The notes below the pieces were generated by a model, which searched no databases, was not told the DNA's origin, and saw nothing but the letters and a program-made list of their open reading frames with translations. Positions 11,577 through 23,679 of a stretch of 64,000 nucleotides of DNA are shown in pieces (position 1 is the first letter of the stretch; each line of letters opens with the position of its first letter). The translations under genes and the position numbers were made by a program. Source of the stretch: Megalobrama amblycephala (Eukaryota > Chordata > Actinopteri > Cypriniformes > Xenocyprididae); the NCBI RefSeq assembly GCF_018812025.1, contig NC_063054.1, positions 30,617,806 to 30,681,805 of the forward strand. Direction: 5' to 3'.

Positions 11577-13410
11577 AAATTCCATCACTTCCAGGGAAAC
11601 TGGTGCAAATTAAAAATGGCAATGTAAACTTTTTATTTAAATCTAAAAATGTATTCACTAAATGTGTTCCCATTATGCAAATGTATTCTTACTAAATACA
11701 AAAAAAAGTGTCTACCTTTAAGTAAGTGTAAACTTTTCTCCTCTGCATTTTCCGTACAACATTTTTAATACATTATCCCTAAATTCAGTAACCCAGTTAC
11801 TGAAAGAGGTACAAGAGCCAGAACATAAGCCAAAACATGCAAAGCAAACCATCTATCAATAGCCTAGAACTCCCAAGCACACCCTTGATACTGCAAAACA
11901 AACTTTAGCAACCACCCATAACACCCTAGCATGAGTTTTGCGCAGACAAGCACAACATTTCTTCACCGAAAGTAAAAGCTAGCTGTGTCTGAATGCATTC
12001 TCCATGGTAAAATAAAGTTTGGTAAGTATTGCACTTTCTCAAATGGACAGAGCAAACTTCCAGATGAGTTTGCTGAGTTTAGCTCTAAGCACTATGTGTG
12101 TGTGCTGCAACAAAGCCAAAAAAGATATCCGTCCAGTTGTGAAAGAAATCAATTTGATCTGTTACGCTACATTTTGTATTTAAGAGCCACCTTTCCAAAC
12201 CCCAGAAAAACAAATCAATGTGAGCAATATAAGACAAAGCAATAAAAGCTAAAGGAAATATAAAATAACCTTGGCTGGCCTCTCTGGACAAAGCAAGGTT
12301 TGAAAATCTGAGCAAACACTGACAACTTTTCATTACAGACCTTTCTTTTTTCACAGATGAAGCGCATCACGTTTCAGTTTGAAATTTGTTTTTGCCTCCC
12401 TTACGATCAGATATATATGTGGCTTGGATGAACCGCAATAAAAATGTATCATTCGCAACTGGTAGAGCTGGGGGACTTGGACTTGGACTGACTCTTGGAG
12501 TCAGACTCGGATGCACTGGGGTGGACTTGTAGGGGGAGACTGGGGATGGTAGTAACACTTTTTGTTTAAGCATCAGTAACTCAGTGGTTGTTTGTGCTAG
12601 ATCTCTCAAAATTCGATGCACGGTAGCCACTAATAAAACTGACTTGGATGTGTACTACACAGTCACAGATCTATGTGAGTTAATGTCAAATACAAAGAGT
12701 TCTACCAGAAAGACTCAACGATATCAATCAAAATATCAATGATAATTGATAAAGTTCTTTGGCGTAGGCCCTGTCCATAGTACAATCCGGAGTGTAGCAG
12801 ACATTTGCAGATCCTGCCTTAAGATGAAGGCAGGGGCGGAGCCTACCCCCGTTGTATGGACAGGGACCGACCTGGTTGTGGTGGGGAGGATGGGGATGAA
12901 CGCCGGAGATGGTATCTGCGAACACAATAGTGGGTGGAAACAGAACTTATATACTCAGGTGACGTGTAATGAGCAATGACGTGCATTAGAGTCTTCCGGG
13001 TAGAACTTCCGCTAAACGCTCCCATTTCCGTTGTTACAACCAACTGGGGTTATTTGTAACACTGGCTGGGGATAGAATAAGAATAGAATAAGATCTTTTA
13101 GGACTTTAAATTTAGCAAAGACAACTGCTGTGTGTGTTTGTATGAGTGTTTGTGTGCGTAATGTATTTCTGTCACATTCATTCACTAGCCATGCTGCCAT
13201 GTTAATTTTTTTGACATAACAAACAAACAAACCAACAAAAAAACACTGGATGGAAATGCCAAGATGTGCATAAATTCTAAAAATGTGCACAAAAAAGTAT
13301 GTGCTCAATTGAGGCGGCTAATGTATTTTCAAGCAGGTTTTTAGTATATGTGGGTTTAGTCAGTGGTATCTTTTGTTTATTATTTTGACTTTGGCCAATC
13401 CTGAAGAGAT
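11575..13410. other. Gene-free stretch
   Basis: 12470-12540 has GACTTGGACT-type motifs resembling 14150-14180, perhaps two ends of one degraded repeat. 12765-12935 is GC-richer, with GGCCCTGTCCAT facing ATGGACAGGG. No gene recognised. Confidence 0.5.
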
Positions 13411-13870
13411 TGCCTTAAATGGTTAGTTCACCCTCATGTCGTTCTACACCCGTAAGACCTTCGTTCATCTTCGGAACATAAATTAAGATATTTTTGATAA
13501 AATCCGTTGGCTTGTTAGTCCTACATTAAGAGCAAGTTAACTTAAACTTTCAAATGCCCAGAAAGCTACTAAAAACATATTTAAAACAGTTCATGTGACT
13601 ACAGTGGTTCAACCTTAATGTTATGAAGCGACGAGAATACTTTTTGTGCACCAAAAAACTAAATAACAGCTTTATTCAACAATGTCTAGTGAGGCGAGAT
13701 TTCAAAACACTGCTTCATGAAGCTTCGAAGTGTTACAAATCTTTTGTTTCGAATCAGTGGTTCGGAGCGTGTATCAAACAGTCTCAAACTGCCAAAGTCA
13801 CGTGATTTTAGTAAACGAGGCTTCGTTGCATCATAAGCGTTTCGAAATTTTAATGGTTCATGTGACTTTG
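13411..13870. repeat. Dispersed repeat (GGTTAGTTCACCC terminus)
   Basis: It starts with the GTTAGTTCACCCTCATGTCG motif, then TTCATCTTCGGAACA and a long CTTCGAAG-rich middle. This is a common cyprinid interspersed family from memory. The opposite terminus type is seen at 53425-53510. Confidence 0.65.
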
Positions 13871-14754
13871 TCAAAAAATAACCCTGAAAAAAAATTTGAA
13901 CTTTCCTTTCTGAAAATAATTTTTTTGGTCATAAAATCTACAGTGTTGATCACAGTCACATGCCATTTCTCCTGTGAGCTCAAAAAGGTGATGCGAGTCT
14001 ATGATATTGATGACATCACCAGCTCTTTTCTGACTTGTTAAACTGACAACACTCATCCGTCTCCCCCTACTCAAATTTGCCACAGACTCGGACAATAAGT
14101 AACAACATAATATTAATATGACATTAATAAACATCTCCCACTCAAACTTAATTGATTAAGGACTTGGACTTGACAAGGCAGACTCGGAAACAACATTACT
14201 CCCCAGATTGCTCAACTTCTGTGGCGTCTGAACTCTGTGTTCTTGATAAACTTGGAGGTAAAACTGCAAAGATGAAGCTCTCTTCCTGCAGCAGTTACAG
14301 TTTGCTGACTTCAGATAAATCCTTACAAAATGAGCAGGGTAATTGCTGTGAAATGGCCTTTTCAAAAGTGTCTCCTGATACTTCTGGTGCGTGATCTACT
14401 GTGCCAGGCTTTTAAATACAGAGCAGCAGCATTGCACTTAAGTAGCCGTAAACGATGCTAACTCCTAACCTAAGAACGGGTTTGCCACGGTAGTTTAATA
14501 TCTACACTTAATGTAAAGGTAATTAAGCTTAAAACCTCTTTTATTGTTCATTAAAGAAACCTGTAGTTCAGGTCTGACTGTGTTCACCCTGGTGGCACAT
14601 TCAACAGACTTGTAGATGTGTCCTCACTTTAGCCTGTATAATGAATATTATATACACAGACCATCACAGGTTTGCACTGAGGTGAAGATCTGATACTCTT
14701 ATATGGCTATGATGTCTGTGCTCAATAATATATTACAGTACATGTCAGAAAAAG
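13871..14754. other. Gene-free stretch
   Basis: Apart from the GACTTGGACT motif near 14160 (compare 12475) I recognise nothing. Confidence 0.5.
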
Positions 14755-15112
14755 ACTACCGTTCAAAAGTCAGGTGTTGGTAAGATTTTGTAATGTTTTT
14801 TGAAAGAAGTCTCTTATGTTCTCCAAGGCTGCATGTATAAATACTGTAAAATATTAGTACAATTTAAAATATGTTTTCTGTTTAAATATATTTTAAAATG
14901 TAATTTATTTCTGTGAAGCTAAACATTCCTGTTTTCAGTGTCACATCCTTCAGAAATCATTCTAATATGCTGATTTGCTGCTCAAGAAACTTTTATTTTC
15001 ATCAATGTTGAAAACAGTTGTGAGCTATTCAATGCATCCTTACTGAATAAAATGATTTATTCTTTAAAAAAGAATCTTACTAATGCCAAACTTTTGAATC
15101 CTAGAGTATATT
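14755..15112. repeat. Dispersed repeat, most complete copy of the same family
   Basis: Both inverted ends are present (CTACCGTTCAAAAGT and CCAAACTTTTGAATCCTAG), suggesting a non-autonomous DNA element of about 360 bp. It shares ATCATTCTAATATGCTGATT with the other copies. Confidence 0.8.
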
Positions 15113-15180
15113 TCGTATAGCTTATGTAATGTCTAGCATCACTGAATGGAATTGCAAAATAAATAAATAAAAATAAATAA

Positions 15181-16440
15181 ATAATGACAAAGCAATTTTA
15201 CTCGGCGGCCATCTTTGAAACGCCTCTTGGACATGTAAGTGCAGCTCCTATCTCTTTGAATGAGGAAACATCAAATTCTCCAAAGCTGTTTGCCAAGCTC
15301 GATTAAATTTCAAAATAACCAATGAAATCTGACAGCAACTGTACCATAAATTTTGTTTCTAAATGCTCGAATCATGACAAAAAACTGTATTTCTCAGGCT
15401 GGATCAAGCTAATGCGAATGCACAGTCCTAAGTGCGCATCTCTTTTGTCTCATTTCAGAAGCGCGTGTCTGACTGTTACTGTTGAGGGTATGCACGTGAC
15501 GTCACCGTCGACCGTTACGACTGCGGTCACGCTCACTGAGTGGCAAAAGACTGAGCGGCTGCATTGGTTTTCAGCGTGAATGTCGCGAAAAACACACAAA
15601 ACACATCCAAAATGGGAAAGAGCTTTGTGATTGACTGTACAAATAGCTTTGACACAAAACCTGAGGTATATATTTAAAAATTGCAGAACGCAACAGGGAA
15701 AAAGGCAAATGGATCACTGCAATTCACAGAAACAGTGGACTCCAGGCAGAGAAACATGGATTTGCAGTCATCATTTTGTCAAATTGTTGGATTTTGAGGT
15801 AAAATCATACCGTATATATTGTATTGTTATATATTATGTTGACAACTCATCAATTAAATATTTCCCATCTTATATTCTGCATAATTGGGTGTTTTTCAAT
15901 AAACAACACTGACAAAAACTATACTATAAAAACTATATATGTTTTAGGGCTGGACAATATGACGATATAACTTTGATATAAGTGATTACGCGGATTTAAA
16001 CCTACCGATATTGTAGTTATATAAAATATTCACAGGCATATTTGCTTTATGTGTCTCCCCGCCGTCGAAATCAGGCACATATAAATGTCAGGAAACACGA
16101 TTCCAGGCTGCATGTCAATATCCAAGGATTAGGTTTATTTGACAAGTTGTAAGGAACACATTCAATTCCAACCTTTAGTGTAATTCGTTAGTTTTACTCG
16201 AGTTTTCGCAGTTTCCTCTATTAAATCCAGTCACGCAGCAGGTTCTTTTGCCACTCAGTCCAGCTGAGGGAGCGCGCTTTCGGCGGGAAAGCTTCTAACG
16301 GCTGCTGCAGTGACGCGATGACTTTACCAATCGGCGATTGGCTCTATTTAGAAGGCGGGACTTATTCCGCTATATTGCGCGTTGCACTTTCTCCCATTCA
16401 AAACAATACGAGTGACTTGTCTTGTGTTATTCTATAGTCT
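15181..16440. repeat. Dispersed repeat (CGGCGGCCATCTTTG family), long copy
   Basis: The left part (15181-15460) and the right part (16282-16440) both match the short copy at 2755-3215. The middle (about 15490-16280) is extra and holds the THAP remnant. The short copies may therefore be deletion derivatives of a longer THAP-encoding transposon. The ends show a weak inverted match (ACTCGGC / CGAGTGAC). Confidence 0.7.
15612..15798 (+). pseudogene. THAP zinc-finger exon remnant, copy 1
   Basis: An ATG at 15612 opens MGKSFVIDCTNSFDTKP, and further on the strand reads WTPGRETWICSHHFV. This is the start and the CxxH end of a THAP DNA-binding domain (C2CH zinc coordination), found in P-element, Kolobok and related transposases and in host THAP proteins. 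An in-frame stop after the first segment and a one-base deletion near 15734 break the frame. The sequence after the second segment (GAG then GTAAAA) looks like a splice donor. Most likely it is a degenerate transposase exon inside a repeat. Confidence 0.75.
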
Positions 16441-16754
16441 TTGCCTAAAGTTTACTTACAGTTTCTGCATTTTGTAAATTATATAGTTACAGTATTTCAC
16501 AGCACTTTGAGGAATACTTCCAAAGGTGCTGAAACCAAATGCAGCCATTTTGCTAAATCAGAGGTCGGCAACCCAAAATGTTCAAAGAGCCATATTGGAC
16601 CAAAAAAACAAAAAACAAATCTGTCTGAAGCCGCAAAAAATTAAAAGCCTTATATAAGCCTTATATGAAGGCAACACAGGCTGTAAGTGTATATTAGCTA
16701 TATTCGCCTACTATCAAAATGACTAAGTAGGCTACAAATACATAATGAGGTATT

Positions 16755-17408
16755 CCCGAGGTATATATTTAAAAACTGCTGAAAGCTACAGAAAAAAGAA
16801 ACAAATGGATCGGTGCAATTCACAGAAACAGCTGGACTCCAGGCAGAGAAACATGCACTTTAAAAAATGCTGGGTTAAAAACAACCCAAGTTGGGTTAAA
16901 ATATGGACAAACCCAGCGGTTGGGTTAAATGTTTGCCCAACCTGCTGGGTAGTTTTATTTACCTCAACTATTGATTAAAAATTACTATATGGCTGCCTTA
17001 AAATGAACTCAAAATAGATTGGAAATTAAAAATCAGACACAGAAATTACTAGATGCAACAGTGATAATCAAAAGGTGAACATTTATTAATAAGCAATTTA
17101 ATAAATGTTTATTATTTAATTATCATGTATTACACTTGTTAATAAATGTTCATTTATTAAACATATTATTAAATGTTAATTTCCAACCTATTTTTGGTTC
17201 ATTTTAAGCAACTAATTTTTAAACAATAGTTGAGTTAAATAAAAACTACCCAGCAGGTTGGGTCAAACGTTTAACCCAACCGCTGGGTAAAAACAACCCA
17301 ATTGTTGGGTTTGTCCATATTTAACCCAACTTGGGTTGTTTTCAACCCAGTATTTTTTAGAGTGTGGATTTGCAGTTATCATTTTGTGTCAAATTGTTGG
17401 ATTTTGAG
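16755..17408 (+). pseudogene. THAP zinc-finger exon remnant, copy 2, split by a transposon
   Basis: After skipping the inserted element (16856-17364, plus one TG), the strand reads without a stop through KWIGAIHRNSWTPGRETW and ICSYHFVS, a clear THAP C-terminal signature. The frame here lacks the one-base deletion of copy 1. The first THAP cysteines are not visible. The segment sits inside the 16559-17967 hAT-like element. Confidence 0.75.
16856..17364. mobile_element. CACT-ended inverted-repeat element (509 bp)
   Basis: It begins CACTTTAAAAAATGCTGGG and ends CCAGTATTTTTTAGAGTG. The inverted arms are over 100 bp and rich in GGGTT/AACCC motifs. The site is flanked by TG on each side (16854-16855, 17365-17366). 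Comparing the related uninterrupted sequence at 15745-15765 shows exactly one TG, so the insertion made a 2-bp duplication. The termini and 2-bp duplication suggest a CACTA/EnSpm-type non-autonomous element; the superfamily call is an inference. Confidence 0.9.
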
Positions 17409-17989
17409 GTAAAATCATTCCATATATATTGTATTGTTATATATTATGTTGACAAACCATCAATTAAATATTTTCCATCTTATATTCTGCATAATTGTGT
17501 GTTTTAAAATAAACATTGACAAAACCTATAGGCTACTATAAAACTATATATGTTTTAGGGCTCAACAACATGACGATATATAACATTAATATAACTGATT
17601 ATGCGGATTTAAACCTACCTATATTGTAGTTATATAAAATATTCACAGGCAGATTTGTTTTATATATTTCCCCGGCGTCAAATCAGGCACATATAACGTT
17701 AAATGTGTGTCGCATCTATGACGCAAATCTTCGTTGACAGAAATGTTGAAATTTAATATTTATTATACACGTTTTTACAGCATTGGAAAACGTTAAGAAT
17801 GTTTGTGTCATGTTTGTCCTCCTACAGAAACCATATGAAAGCAAAAAATATATCCCCCCCCCCCATCTTTTTCCATTTTCATACATTTTTGAAAAAGCTC
17901 CAGGGAGCCACTAGGGGGGCGCTAAAGAGCCGCATGTGGCTCTAGAGACGCGGGTTGCCGACCTCCATGCTAAATTATGCTCTTTTACT

Positions 17990-18890
17990 TTAACAACTTT
18001 CTTCTATCTAAACCATGCTGCTCTCAAAAAAATAAATTGTTGAATGAATGTGATTTAATCGTAGCACCCATTATGCATCTATAATCAAATCAAGTAAACT
18101 GAACACAAAATACATTTGTAATTAAACATGATTTTAATATGTCAATGTAACTTCTTTGCAACTAATTGAATCAAAATGTTTGTATTGTCTTAGTCTAATC
18201 AAATTTATTCTTATTCACTCAATGTCGGTAATGCACTTTGATTCAACAAAATTCTGCCTTCATCAACTAGTTAATGTCTTGTTCATGTATGGTTTTGGTA
18301 GTTTAATGAATATCTATCATTGTTTCAATTAAATTTGTTTTATTAATGGTTTTCATTTAAATTTAATTATTCAAATAATCCTACAATTAATGCTTCTTGT
18401 TTAGTCCTGTGATTTACATAAAATGTATGATATGATGTTCTGTGTTGGCAGTCTAGAAGTGATTTCATCCAGGGTTTCCTAAAAGCATCACATGCTTAAG
18501 TTGATCGTAGAACCATTGCCACCAAAAGAGCTACAATCAACTTAGGCTTGCAACGCTTTTGGGAAACACTATCCACAACACTACCATAGTGATTACTTTA
18601 TTACTAAAATTACTCTTTACTTCAACATTTACTCTCCCAGTTCAGCCCCTTTGCAAAGCATGATGGGAAGTAAAAGTCTTGTTTGATTGAGTCCTGGTTG
18701 GGTTACTTGATTGAAACATGTTATTTCAATATGAAAACTTCAAGTTAAGTCAAAGAGTATTCGTTTCAAGTTAATTTAACATGAAGCATCACATTTAAAC
18801 CAGAAACCTGATATAATGGTGTTGAATCAAAATAAATTGTTTAAATAAAGTGAAACAGCATCAAAAATCTTTTTTTTTTTTTTTGAGTGC
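17990..18890. repeat. Possible AT-rich inverted-repeat element
   Basis: CTCTCAAAAAAATAAATTGTT near 18015 faces a TTTTTTTTGAGTG near 18886, and AAATAAATTGTTTA occurs just inside the right end. The 94-bp hairpin lies inside. No duplication was found. Confidence 0.35.
18474..18567. repeat. 94-bp hairpin repeat
   Basis: GTTTCCTAAAAGCAT at one end pairs with ACGCTTTTGGGAAAC at the other. Inside, CTTAAGTTGATCGTAG pairs with CTACAATCAACTTAGG, giving a near-continuous stem. It looks like a miniature inverted-repeat element. Confidence 0.75.
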
Positions 18891-19171
18891 GTGCAAATAC
18901 ATGTCTGCCAATGCAACCTCACAATCCCAAACATCTAAAACATTGACAGGCACAGAACTTTTTGATTGGCTAAAAAAAATGGTCTTGCCCTGCTCTGTTT
19001 ACAAAACGTCAAGGTTATTCTGAAAAGAATACATTTTTCAAGCAATATGTGTTTTACCAGTGACAGATTTCTTTCTGGAAGACTCTTAAAAGCATGAAAT
19101 GGACTCATTTTTTACAGTGTCAACATTGCAAAGTGTTTGAAAAAGAAAGATTCTTTTTCTTTCTTTCTTTC

Positions 19172-19227
<56 letters not shown>

Positions 19228-20368
19228 ATCAAACATTTTAGAAAGAAAGAAAGAAAGCATTAGTGTACAATGACAGTTAAAATGGGGATAAGACAGAGGA
19301 ATTCTGCTTGAATGAACAGCATCATCACAGTTACCATATACTTTACACCAACATTGGCATTTATAATGCTATAGTCCTGTTGTGTTCTGATGTGTCAATC
19401 ATTGTTCTGCCTATGTTTCTCTACCATTCATCATCATTCATATGCACACATCCATTTTAAGCCCGATGTATGAGTCGATGTTTAATGTTGATGAATGAGC
19501 TTGAAATATAGGTTTATTAGATTTCTACTGAACACAGTTTATTTGATGCCTTCGTCGAGAGAAGTTTATTTACTCAGGGCACAGGAGTTTTATTACAGAC
19601 ATTGATCAAAGTGATGGCACACTTTGAGTGATTGGTTCACCCATAATCCCAAGTTGTGCATGTGCTGTCGATGTAATAATCTGTAATGGCGGCTTACAAG
19701 CTCTGAGGTACCCAGATTGCATCCCTCATCACCTCTGCAAGTTGCCATAAATGACTTATTTAATGAAAGTATTGGGCTAGAGGCGGCAGCGACGCCGATT
19801 CCAGCTCGGAAAAAAAAAAACAGAACAGACGGGCCCAGGGCTCTGGAGTGAGGACTAAGTGGCAGGTGGGGGAACACAGGAGTGAATTTACTGGGACAGG
19901 TTAACAGCTCACCTTGTGCTGAAACACCAAGGACAAGCACACAGCACAGACGTTGTGTATCGAGTCTCAGTACTGGTGGAAAAACACCACACAGAGTTCT
20001 GCTCGCAGAGATTTCCAGTGCTCAAAACATCATCCCTGAGGAGTCAGCATAAAAAATATATGCATAAACGATCACATGAATTACATCTCATGGGATTACG
20101 CATTCATGCATAAAACTGAAAAACTTTCTGGAGATCAAGAAAAGCAATGAATCCCATGGTATTTCTCAATGCATTGGCGAAAACATATCTGAACTAGTTC
20201 ATGTTACTACATCAAACATATCAGATTGACTTAATACATATAAGTGTTATGACAGAGGATTGATCAGACGTATGGAGAAGCGAAGAAAACATTTTAGCTT
20301 GTAATGTAGAGCGCACATCCATATGAGATTACAGATACTGAGATACACATACTTAACTATTTATATGC

Positions 20369-20400
<32 letters not shown>
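18891..20400. other. Gene-free stretch
   Basis: Contains the (TTTC)n array. 19560-19950 is balanced in composition and not repeat-like; no coding signature. Confidence 0.5.
19149..19228. repeat. (TTTC)n microsatellite
   Basis: About 18 TTTC units, followed at 19241-19257 by GAAA units in inverted sense. Confidence 0.95.
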
Positions 20401-20402
<2 letters not shown>

Positions 20403-20782
20403 CGATCAGGCATAACATTATGACAACTGACAAGTGAAGTGAATAACACTGATTATCTCTTCATCACGGCACCTGTTAGTGAGTGGGATATATTAGGCAC
20501 CAAGTGAACATTTTGTCCTCAAAGTTGATGTGTTAGAAGCAGGAAAAATGGGCAAGCGTAAGAATTTGAGTGAGTTTGACAAAGGCCAAATTGTGATGGC
20601 TAGACGACTGGGTCAGAGCATCTCCAAAACTGCAGCTCTTGTGGGGTGTTCCTGGTCTGCAGTGGTCAGTATCTATCACAAGTGGTCCAAGGAAGGAACA
20701 GTGGTGAACCGGCGACAGGGTCATGGGCAGCCAAGACTCATTGATGCACATGGGGCGTGAAGGCTGGCCTGTGTGGTGTATA

Positions 20783-20783
<1 letters not shown>
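20401..20783 (+). mobile_element. Truncated Tc1-like element (left end only)
   Basis: It starts with the terminus CCGATCAGGCATAACATTATG after an (AC)n tract, carries the first 70 codons of a transposase, and stops where an alternating TA array (20784-20818) begins. No right terminus was found. Confidence 0.85.
20548..20760 (+). pseudogene. Tc1 transposase N-terminal fragment
   Basis: The 70 residues begin [20 protein letters not shown], with a helix-turn-helix segment ([20 protein letters not shown]) typical of Tc1 DNA-binding domains. The frame ends at TGA 20758-20760 just before the truncation. No catalytic residues are present. Confidence 0.88.

Positions 20784-20818
<35 letters not shown>
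20784..20818. repeat. (TA)n array at a truncated Tc1 end
   Basis: Pure TA repeats start where the Tc1 fragment breaks off. Confidence 0.95.
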
Positions 20819-20822
<4 letters not shown>

Positions 20823-20924
20823 ACAGTACTATAGAATTCTGTGGAATACTAGATTCTGGCAGGCTGCATACCATTAATTTTATACTACATGTTTCCACAA
20901 ATACATGAAGCAGCACAACTCTTT

Positions 20925-21175
20925 TTAACATTGCTAATAGTAAGAAATGTTTCTTGAGCAGAAAATCACCATATTAGAATGATTTCTGAAGGATCATGTG
21001 ACACTGAAGACTGGAGTAATGATGCTGAAAGTTCAGCAAGTAATAATATTTCACAATATTACTGTTTTATTGTAATTTTGATCAAATAATTGCAGTCTTG
21101 ATAAGCATAAGAGACTTTAAAAAATAATAATAATAATAATCTTACCGACCCCAAATGTTTGAACTGTAGTGTATA
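20925..21175. repeat. Dispersed repeat, mixed-orientation partial copy
   Basis: It carries ATGATTTCTGAAGGATCATG, GACTGGAGTAATGATGCTGA and ends CGACCCCAAATGTTTGAAC. The body is inverted relative to 14755-15112. Contains (AAT)n at about 21124-21141. Confidence 0.75.
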
Positions 21176-23677
21176 TTTGTTCAAAATAGGAGCAGGATAA
21201 TTTACAAGAAACTAAATCCAGTAAATTCTGATTTTATGTTGATTATCTATGGACTCAATCCACAAAGTTTGTGAAGGACATGTCAAAAAATACTTATCTA
21301 CATTTAATTTTAAAGAGTTTATCTATTGTTTTATCTCTTTGTACATTTTTATGCATAAAACTGTGCCTGTGCAGTGCCAATCATACATCAAGTGTAGTGC
21401 AAGTTTCCAAATAATTTTTTACGACTGCTGTTGACACTTCTGCTGTTGGTGTGCAGTATTTCTCACATGTTTAAAGTTAATAATGCTGTGATGTAAAACC
21501 AAAAAAAAAAAAAAATGTTCTCTTTAGCAGCCTTCTGTTTGCTTATCATTTTTGTATTATGACCTTGCTGCTATTTCTCTCTCTGATACATGAATTTCAG
21601 ATGAACCGTCTCTTGCATTCTGCTTTATTTTGACAAGCATGTTTTCCCCTCACAGCCTTGAGTTCTTCATACACCTATTCCTCACTGGCCATCCTCGAGG
21701 GATTTTAGCTTCCTGAGCTGCATTTCTGACACATTGGATGGATTATAAGGAAGTCTTGAGTAAATCCTGCTCTCAGAGTCTCCAATTTGCATGCAGCTTT
21801 TGTAGCGTCTTTGCTGACAAACCCGATTGGCGCTGCTTTAAAGTGATTGGCTCTGTGAACGCTGACAAGGCTGGTCCGTCTGAGCCTGGCGGGTTCATAG
21901 GATGACACACTGCTGTGCTTCAGAGATGGAGTGACAGTTCTATCACACCAGCAGACACTTTTGCTCTGGAATGATGATGAACAAGATTAAATCTCACCCT
22001 AACAATGGCAATCTTTCTTCTGTCGCTCCGCTCTTGTCAATATCAGTTTGCTTGACAGGAAATAATAAACTGAGCCTCTTCTGTTAGACGAGCGTCACGT
22101 CGAGGACTCGGGTCACGGCACCAACATGATCTTTAACGGTAACGCTGTATATTGACAAAATCAAACTAAATCTTTTAATAATGATGAATTACCTGTCCCG
22201 TCCTGGCCTTGAGTTATGTTGTGCGTTATGCCTGAAGATAAGCCGTTATATTTATGCAACCAGACGGTTTTATTGACGGGACACGTTTGAGGGCAGGGAC
22301 AGAGCCTGGTGCAGTGGATGATAATAGTTCAAAAATGAAGAATAATATCAGCTATAAACTGAAATCAGAGTGATTTCAAATGGATACGACGCTTCGTGAG
22401 CGATGGGGAGGTGGGACAGGTGAGGTATTGCCTGACTCAGTAGATAAATGTGATAGAATATTTGCTGGATGACTGATGAGGTTTGTTTCTTTCCATCTTA
22501 CACAGGACTTGAACTTCGACTGAGAAACAGTTACACCAACCCACACCTGCTGGCCTGGAACTGAGTTAAGATTTATGAATGCACTATTATAGACAGTGTT
22601 GGGAGTAATGCATTTCAAAGTTATAGACTTTATGGAATAATATTATTTTGGGAATAAAATATTAATGACTCTGATTGAAGAAAAATAGTACCTTTACAAC
22701 ATTTGCTAATCTTGGTTAACATCAATTCCTAAAATATCAAGCTGTACAAATTAATATATTATATGAACAAGTAATTAACAAAAATAAGCAAACATCAACA
22801 TGAAAATAGTATTTTTAATAGATAGGTAGATAGAATATTAGCAACACAGGCTCATTGGAAAAACATACCTGTGTCAAAATTTTTGCAAAACGTAAAATAC
22901 GTACCAATATGTTCATATCACTGCAGTTTCTAACAGAAATGAACATTAGAGGCAATAAAACAGCAAGCACTTTTAATCATTTTCACACAGTTATGATTAC
23001 AGGGTCAGATTATGGATTAATAAAGACTTGTTTTCACGCAGCTCCTTGCACAATAAAGTTATGACGGGGGGGGGGTCCCTTTGATAGCGAAAGTGAAAGT
23101 CCCCTTTGTGGTCGTATCTCGGTCCCTCAAGGCCTTCTATGAAAGTGTACTTGGGATATGAATAATAAAATGAGAAAAAAAGTCCATACATTTTATAAAA
23201 ATGTATAAAATCTATAAAAATAATGAACTGATACTTATATCACTACATATATACATATATATACTTACATTATTAATAGAAAGTGACATCATAGAAGTCT
23301 TCTGAACAACATTGTGAGCAGACACAGGCAAGTTACCACCTTCTTTAATAATTATAACTAAATTATGTTGTGAAATTGTGTTTGTCAAGCTTAACAACTC
23401 AACACCGTTACATCAATTAAAGATATAAAACTATTACTTGTGAAAATTATCTTTGTTTCAACATTATTCATGATTTCTTAATATCATGCATGCCATGCGC
23501 TCTCCATTTATTCACTAGATTTAGAACAGTGGCCAGTTTGGGACAAAAAAAAAAAAAATCGCAACCCCGTCACACCTACATTTTTATTATTATTATTTTA
23601 AGTGAAAAAGTAATTTAAAGTAATATAAAGTTTGTTGAAGTCTGTCTGAAATGTTCAGAGCAATCATAAGAAGATTT
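21176..23677. other. Gene-free, single-copy-looking stretch
   Basis: No repeat family recognised in 21590-22560, which is more GC-balanced than its flanks. No exon signature. Confidence 0.5.
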
Positions 23678-23679
23678 TA

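Larger units (their letters stand above)
16559..17967. mobile_element. hAT-like element with 8-bp target duplication
   Basis: The ends are CAGAGGTCGGCAACCC and GGGTTGCCGACCTCCA, inverted copies of each other. Both sides carry the identical 8-mer TGCTAAAT (16551-16558 and 17968-17975), the duplication length of hAT transposons. There is no hAT transposase. The interior holds a segment (about 16755-17690) matching 15655-16090, and within that a second transposon at 16856-17364. Confidence 0.93.

Noticed and set aside
12367..13043. Several overlapping frames of 60-90 codons near a GC-richer patch
   Set aside because: Frames are open on both strands with proline-rich or unstructured content; no domain, splice pattern or codon bias supports a gene.
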